This document shows positions 20,913 to 24,013 of a stretch of 24,013 bases of DNA, in pieces. Position 1 is the first letter of the stretch. Each line of letters opens with the position of its first letter. Origin of the DNA: a virus. The stretch lies in IMG/VR virus record IMGVR_UViG_3300008120_000504, positions 1 to 24,013 of that record; one strand, given 5' to 3'. The translations under genes and the position numbers were made by a program. The notes beneath the pieces are model-generated. The model worked only from the letters and a program-made list of their open reading frames with translations, was not told the DNA's origin and made no database searches.

Positions 20913-21452
20913 ATGCCTAGTCCACATCAAAACGTCCAATCACTTGGCGCAGGTGGCATGTATGCCACTAATACAACCTATGGTGGTGGTGGCGTACCCG
21001 TCGCTCGTTCTGAAATGGACTTTTTGCGAATGGGTGTTGGTCGTGAACCTCAGGCCGAATATCCGAATGGTTATTTAGGAACAATTCGTAGCCGTCGAGA
21101 TGATCGCGGTAGATCTTCCAGCACTTCCGATAAGGTTTTAGATGGCGTAAAGAATCGCGTTGGTCAGCGTTCTTATCAACGTGGTGTTCACCGTGGTGAG
21201 CGTATTGATCCATCAGACTATTATTACCCATCCGGGCTTGAAGCGGATCGTGGAATTAAACGTCAAATGAAAAGCGTAATGGTCAATGGAGTAAGAATGG
21301 CGCCCCGCAATGCGGATGTAGCCAAGTTAGCCCCAGCTCCACACTTACCAAACGACGGAAAAGCCGGTCCTTCGGTACGTAGTGATTCCCCATACACAAT
21401 GAATCAAAAACGCATTAGTCAATTGTCTAACATGCGTCCAGGTTGGAAATAA
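20913..21452 (+). CDS. hypothetical protein, Arg/Gly/Ser-rich
   Basis: 179 aa, first gene after the metallophosphoesterase and probably leaderless. A Gly-rich start ('GGMYATNTTYGGGGVPVARS') is followed by an Arg/Asp/Ser-rich middle ('SRRDDRGRSSSTSDKV', 'GQRSYQRGVHRGERIDPSDY'). Most of the chain appears disordered. No family or catalytic motif is recognised. The following eight genes are similarly small with unusual composition, suggesting a functional group, such as host-interaction or minor virion proteins. This is inference. Confidence 0.6.
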   Translation: MPSPHQNVQSLGAGGMYATNTTYGGGGVPVARSEMDFLRMGVGREPQAEYPNGYLGTIRSRRDDRGRSSSTSDKVLDGVKNRVGQRSYQRGVHRGERIDPSDYYYPSGLEADRGIKRQMKSVMVNGVRMAPRNADVAKLAPAPHLPNDGKAGPSVRSDSPYTMNQKRISQLSNMRPGWK

Positions 21453-21453
21453 C

Positions 21454-21804
21454 ATGGCAGGAAAATATCAAGACGGAGTTTACGCACGTAAACCTTGGGT
21501 AGCCCCAACAGAGGCGGCGTACCCTCCACAGGCATACATTGGTCCTTTTGCATCCAACATGGAACGCTTGGTAAGTCAGTCTTTAGCGGCTTACACCATG
21601 ACTTCTGAAGAATTACAACAACATGTTCGACCAAACCTGCCACAAATCGAACTTTTCCCAGATAGATACGGGTATGTACAAGAAGAACTTGGTATTGAAG
21701 ATATCATTGAACTTAGTGGTCGCCCGAGACAACGAAACGATTTCTCGGGAGAACCTACAACTCAAGAGTCTACAAGTCGCAACACTTTAGGAAAGGGCGT
21801 TTAA
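21454..21804 (+). CDS. hypothetical protein
   Basis: 116 aa, starting 1 nt after the previous stop. A Pro/Tyr/Ala-rich N-terminus ('KPWVAPTEAAYPPQAYIGPF') leads to a helical middle ('NMERLVSQSLAAYTMTSEEL') and an acidic 'GYVQEELGIEDIIELSG', ending in a polar tail. No transmembrane segment, Cys or catalytic motif is visible, and I recognise no family. It is coupled to the genes on both sides. Confidence 0.6.
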   Translation: MAGKYQDGVYARKPWVAPTEAAYPPQAYIGPFASNMERLVSQSLAAYTMTSEELQQHVRPNLPQIELFPDRYGYVQEELGIEDIIELSGRPRQRNDFSGEPTTQESTSRNTLGKGV

Positions 21805-21805
21805 G

Positions 21806-21979
21806 ATGGGTCGTAATAACAAAGACTTTAAGTCCTGCCCAGAATGTTATGGTCGTGGATATCTTGGTTGGGTATCACAAGATAAAAGTGATTATTCAAT
21901 GGAGACTTGCCCAACTTGCCAAGGTAAAAACGCTAAGCCTTTAGAAGATCAAATCGAAGACTCATTTGAGGGGAAATAA
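21806..21979 (+). CDS. small DnaJ-type double zinc-finger protein
   Basis: 57 aa, starting 1 nt after the preceding stop. Two CxxCxGxG-like repeats are present: CPECYGRGY (residues 11-19) and CPTCQGK (35-41), the half-repeats of the DnaJ central zinc domain. An acidic tail follows ('EDQIEDSFEGK'). It has one zinc centre only, whereas DnaJ has two. Such mini-proteins may bind unfolded or partner proteins, but no function is established. It shares one base with the next ATG (TAATG). Confidence 0.75.
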   Translation: MGRNNKDFKSCPECYGRGYLGWVSQDKSDYSMETCPTCQGKNAKPLEDQIEDSFEGK

Positions 21980-22317
21980 TGAATCCAAATCAAGACCAGT
22001 TCCCTAAAAGTTTAATGGGTTTTAAAAACCGAGGAATTGAACTTCCTGAAACTGTAGATTCGTTTTCATCCTCAGCGTTAGCTGGGCATAAGAAAACAAA
22101 ATTTTCACAAAACGTAACGGTTATTGAGCCTAGAAATGGTGCTTTTACCGCTTTAACCCCAGAACATTACAACCAGGTAAGCACTGATCTAGTTAACATG
22201 CGTAAGTCAGGAGCAGCGGCTGCTTATGGAGCTTCAGTTGCAGACGCTCGTAGAAACAGTTCTTTTAGAGATGAACTGTCCAAAAAAGACAAAAAAACCA
22301 TAAAGATAAAGAGCTGA
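21979..22317 (+). CDS. hypothetical protein
   Basis: 112 aa, TAATG overlap with the zinc-finger gene. The chain is polar. A central strand-like segment ('QNVTVIEPRNGAFTALTPEH') is followed by a helix ('YNQVSTDLVNMRKSGAAAAY') and a very basic C-terminus ('KKDKKTIKIKS'). The basic tail could bind nucleic acid. No family, Cys or catalytic motif is recognised. It is tightly packed in the operon. Confidence 0.6.
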   Translation: MNPNQDQFPKSLMGFKNRGIELPETVDSFSSSALAGHKKTKFSQNVTVIEPRNGAFTALTPEHYNQVSTDLVNMRKSGAAAAYGASVADARRNSSFRDELSKKDKKTIKIKS

Positions 22318-22319
22318 TA

Positions 22320-22550
22320 ATGAAAGATCCAGGACTTTTAACCGATAGCACCGGCGAGGGAATGGCCGGAACTGTTGATACATCCCTAGAAACGCAACAA
22401 GATTTGAAGAAAACCTATTACAATGGGTCAAAGCCGTGTATCGAGTGCGGTATCGCTATGAACCCTGTAGAGGTTTTGCATTCGAGCGGAATGTGCCCAA
22501 ACTGCACACGCCGTAACCACGCAAAACTAGTGAAAGGACGGATGGCATGA
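22320..22550 (+). CDS. small zinc ribbon protein
   Basis: 76 aa. The zinc site is C40-x2-C43 ('CIEC') and C59-x2-C62 ('CPNC') in the second half, followed by a basic tail ('TRRNHAKLVKGRMA'). The first 35 residues are acidic and probably flexible. The ribbon plus basic tail suggests binding of nucleic acid, but the function is not recognised. It starts 2 nt after the previous stop and overlaps the next gene by ATGA. Confidence 0.7.
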   Translation: MKDPGLLTDSTGEGMAGTVDTSLETQQDLKKTYYNGSKPCIECGIAMNPVEVLHSSGMCPNCTRRNHAKLVKGRMA

Positions 22551-22756
22551 CCGTTCGTAAAGCACGTTCAGAAAACGCATCCCTTCTTGAGGGAGCAACA
22601 GACGGAAAGTACCGCAAGCGCCGTCCAAACACAGAAGTCTCCGCAGGTATGGGAGATCAAATTGTTGTTAAGAACCGCTCCGGTTTACACCCATACATGA
22701 ATTATGGATTTGTTAATTCAGAAGAATCAGCAAAGGTAAACCCAGCAGGTAATTAA
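22547..22756 (+). CDS. hypothetical small basic protein
   Basis: 69 aa. The first 30 residues are basic ('VRKARSENASL', 'GKYRKRRPNTEV'), followed by a Gly/Asn-rich part ('SGLHPYMNYGFVNSEESAKV'). No motif, Cys or membrane segment is present. Overlaps at both ends (ATGA upstream with AAAGGACGG as Shine-Dalgarno, TAATG downstream) support real translation in this operon. The family is unknown. Confidence 0.6.
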   Translation: MTVRKARSENASLLEGATDGKYRKRRPNTEVSAGMGDQIVVKNRSGLHPYMNYGFVNSEESAKVNPAGN

Positions 22757-22935
22757 TGAAACCCGCAAAAGGTCAATTTAAAGATGCTCCATGGCCAACA
22801 CCTATTGGCATGGGAGCACTTGCATCACCAGATGACTTTATTGCGGCTAAAGAAAGACAATTAGCGCATCAGCGCGAAGAAGAAGTTTTTGATAAAGGCG
22901 GAATGGCCGCTGTTAATAAACTGAGAGGTAAATAG
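22756..22935 (+). CDS. hypothetical small protein ending at an in-frame amber before the next gene
   Basis: 59 aa, beginning MKPAKGQFKDAPWPTPIGMG and ending DKGGMAAVNKLRGK. It starts in a TAATG overlap. The middle is a charged helix ('AAKERQLAHQREEEVFDKGG'). The stop is TAG at 22933-22935, and the same frame stays open after it through SDNPLHQQM… into the next gene. Both ORFs could therefore be one gene with an amber, by readthrough or mutation. It is too short for length-limited gene calling, but the overlaps and composition support it. Confidence 0.65.
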   Translation: MKPAKGQFKDAPWPTPIGMGALASPDDFIAAKERQLAHQREEEVFDKGGMAAVNKLRGK

Positions 22936-22947
22936 AGCGATAACCCA

Positions 22948-23205
22948 TTGCATCAGCAAATGGCAAAGCATTCAGCAGATTTTATTGCAGCCGCTACTCG
23001 AGGAGATCGAGGAAAGGCTGAGGCTGCAAGAACTGCATTTCATGAGGTTCGTGCTCGTTCTCGCGGAGTCCCAAAAGGCATGGAAGCGCCATGTCCAAGC
23101 GGTGGATGCCGTCGTGCTAACACAGAGAACGTAACTTGTGAGACAACTGGTGGTTGCAAGCCTATTGGCGGTAACCCAGTGAACGTTCGACGCCCCCGGG
23201 ATTAG
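22948..23205 (+). CDS. small Cys-containing protein, possible continuation of the upstream ORF
   Basis: 85 aa from TTG 22948; ATG 22960 is the alternative. Neither start has a Shine-Dalgarno at normal distance; AGAGG at 22924 is about 20 nt away. The frame is identical to that of the preceding ORF, separated only by TAG. An Ala/Arg-rich helix ('ATRGDRGKAEAARTAFHEVR') is followed by C49-x4-C54-x9-C64-x5-C70, a likely metal site ('PCPSGGC…TCETTGGC'). No named family is recognised. Confidence 0.65.
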   Translation: MHQQMAKHSADFIAAATRGDRGKAEAARTAFHEVRARSRGVPKGMEAPCPSGGCRRANTENVTCETTGGCKPIGGNPVNVRRPRD

Positions 23206-23221
23206 GTGGTAGTCTTGGCGC

Positions 23222-23779
23222 ATGTCAACAACCGCCAAGCATTTAGACGAAGTACCAAAGGTCCTTGTATTAGCCTGTTTTAGTTGCAATACCATGGAAG
23301 AAATTTGGTATGACGATAGATATCCAATCACTAAACCAGACGGATCTTTAGGTCACGATCAAAAAAACAATCCATTTTTGCCTTCAATAGTTGAACGTCA
23401 CCCAGAAAGTAAATGCCCTAAAGGGTTGTTGTTTGATGTTCCAACAGCTATTTGGCAACATAAAGACTCAAGACAACAAATTGTTGATCAATTACGTAAG
23501 GGATCACCAGGTCTTGACGTATTTAAAACTAACTTTTACGACACTAAAGCCAATTTTTCAGCCGACGCATTAGAGTGTTATAGACAACATAACAGACCAA
23601 AAGGTCAATGCCCTGACTACAAGTCAGATAAAAAGATGTTAACTCCTGACACAGCCAAAGAAAGAGTTGAGGCTGGATTAGATCCAAGCAAACTTCCTAA
23701 AGCTTATTTGTGTGATTTTTGCCCAGTTAAGTCATACAACATGAAGAAGCACAATGAAGAAAAAGGTTTGTATAACTAA
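23222..23779 (+). CDS. hypothetical Cys/His-rich protein
   Basis: 185 aa. Cys/His groups suggest two or three metal sites: C19-x2-C22 ('CFSC'), H60 with C65, C119-x3-H123 with C130, and C164-x2-C167 with H177 ('CDFCPVKSYNMKKHNEEK'). The last resembles half a C2H2 finger. The middle is mixed alpha/beta with 'TAIWQHKDSRQQIVDQLRKG'. No enzyme family is recognised. Upstream, AGGTGG (23204-23209) is 12 nt from the ATG; alternatively TAGTCT (23210-23215) ends 6 nt before the ATG, matching the leaderless spacing seen elsewhere. Confidence 0.65.
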   Translation: MSTTAKHLDEVPKVLVLACFSCNTMEEIWYDDRYPITKPDGSLGHDQKNNPFLPSIVERHPESKCPKGLLFDVPTAIWQHKDSRQQIVDQLRKGSPGLDVFKTNFYDTKANFSADALECYRQHNRPKGQCPDYKSDKKMLTPDTAKERVEAGLDPSKLPKAYLCDFCPVKSYNMKKHNEEKGLYN

Positions 23780-24013
23780 TGGAAGAAATTGCAAAAATAG
23801 AAAGAGCAGACACAGAGACTGCTTTTATCTTGGCAAAGCAATGGGACGGCAGTTGGTTGGTGATTACAGATATGTCCCAGGCTTTCACAATTGAACGAGA
23901 GTCCCAACGGCACGATGTAAAGACAGGTTGCCGTGAAATGTATGAGTTTTTAGCAGATGAGGATTTGGCTACCCACATAGTCAACAAACTTTCGTCCGCT
24001 AACAGGTCGGATA
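23779..24013 (+). CDS. hypothetical protein, cut by the window end
   Basis: The ATG shares a base with the previous stop (TAATG) and the frame is open to the window end, giving at least 78 residues. It begins MEEIAKIERADTETAFILAK and shows an 'AKQWDGSWLVITDMSQAFTI' strand pair followed by a helical acidic part ('GCREMYEFLADEDLATHIVN'). No family is recognised. The length is incomplete, so nothing further can be inferred. Confidence 0.6.
   Translation, partial: MEEIAKIERADTETAFILAKQWDGSWLVITDMSQAFTIERESQRHDVKTGCREMYEFLADEDLATHIVNKLSSANRSD

Noticed and set aside
22972-23331. A 119-codon open frame on the - strand across two small genes
   Set aside because: It is Ser/Thr/Cys-rich as expected for the complement of the forward codons, spans a gene boundary, and would be the only - strand gene in the window.
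1-24013. tRNA genes, CRISPR arrays, insertion sequences or integrase/attachment sites
   Set aside because: I saw no cloverleaf-type signature, no regularly spaced repeats, and no transposase or integrase motifs in any large open frame; a dedicated search was not possible here.

Overview
The window is a contiguous, gene-dense stretch of a tailed double-stranded DNA phage genome. All recognisable genes are on the + strand, mostly packed with 1-11 nt overlaps (ATGA, GTGA, TAATG junctions). A WhiB-type regulator, a SpoVS-like protein, an actinophage-style RecA/RuvC/Cas4-like recombination set, frequent TTG/GTG starts and apparently leaderless ATGs point to an actinobacterial host. The base composition is AT-leaning, unlike phages of Streptomyces or Mycobacterium. 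A low-GC aquatic actinobacterium is therefore my best guess (inference, not proven).

Layout. 1-2793: end of a structural gene, a short tail-associated protein, and a large tail/fibre protein with an N-terminal baseplate-like part and tandem jelly-roll-like modules. 2841-10014: replication module with a hypothetical protein, winged-helix initiator-like protein, DnaC-like loader, SWIM zinc protein, unknown protein, DnaB-like helicase, CHC2/TOPRIM primase, dNMP kinase and SNF2-type helicase. 10015-11848: small regulatory unit with a ribbon-helix-helix protein, coiled-coil protein, helix-turn-helix protein and a putative gp32-like ssDNA-binding protein, closed by a strong hairpin. 11864-13709: family A DNA polymerase broken into an exonuclease ORF and a polymerase ORF in different frames. 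13709-18697: unknown protein, zinc ribbon, RecA, PD-(D/E)XK nuclease, WhiB-like, Cas4-like exonuclease, possible recombination mediator, RuvC, FmdB-like and other small zinc proteins. 18705-19466: a self-contained unit of promoter, SpoVS-like gene, basic Lys/Ala-rich gene and intrinsic terminator. 19465-24013: small HTH-like protein, metallophosphoesterase and a run of small, often Cys-rich proteins of unknown function, the last cut by the window edge.

Together the genes describe a nearly self-sufficient replisome (loader, helicase, primase, polymerase, SSB) coupled to recombination (RecA, possible mediator, Cas4-like and PD-(D/E)XK nucleases, RuvC), with two small proteins of families known from sporulation or developmental control. 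The most unusual points are the polymerase break at a CCC-TAA junction with its exoIII segment missing, the SpoVS/WhiB pair, an attenuator-like chain of complementary segments at 10191-10252, an in-frame amber between two small genes at 22933, and repeated promoter-to-ATG arrangements that predict leaderless mRNAs. No stretch above 300 bases lacks a gene. I saw no tRNA, rRNA, CRISPR or insertion sequence.
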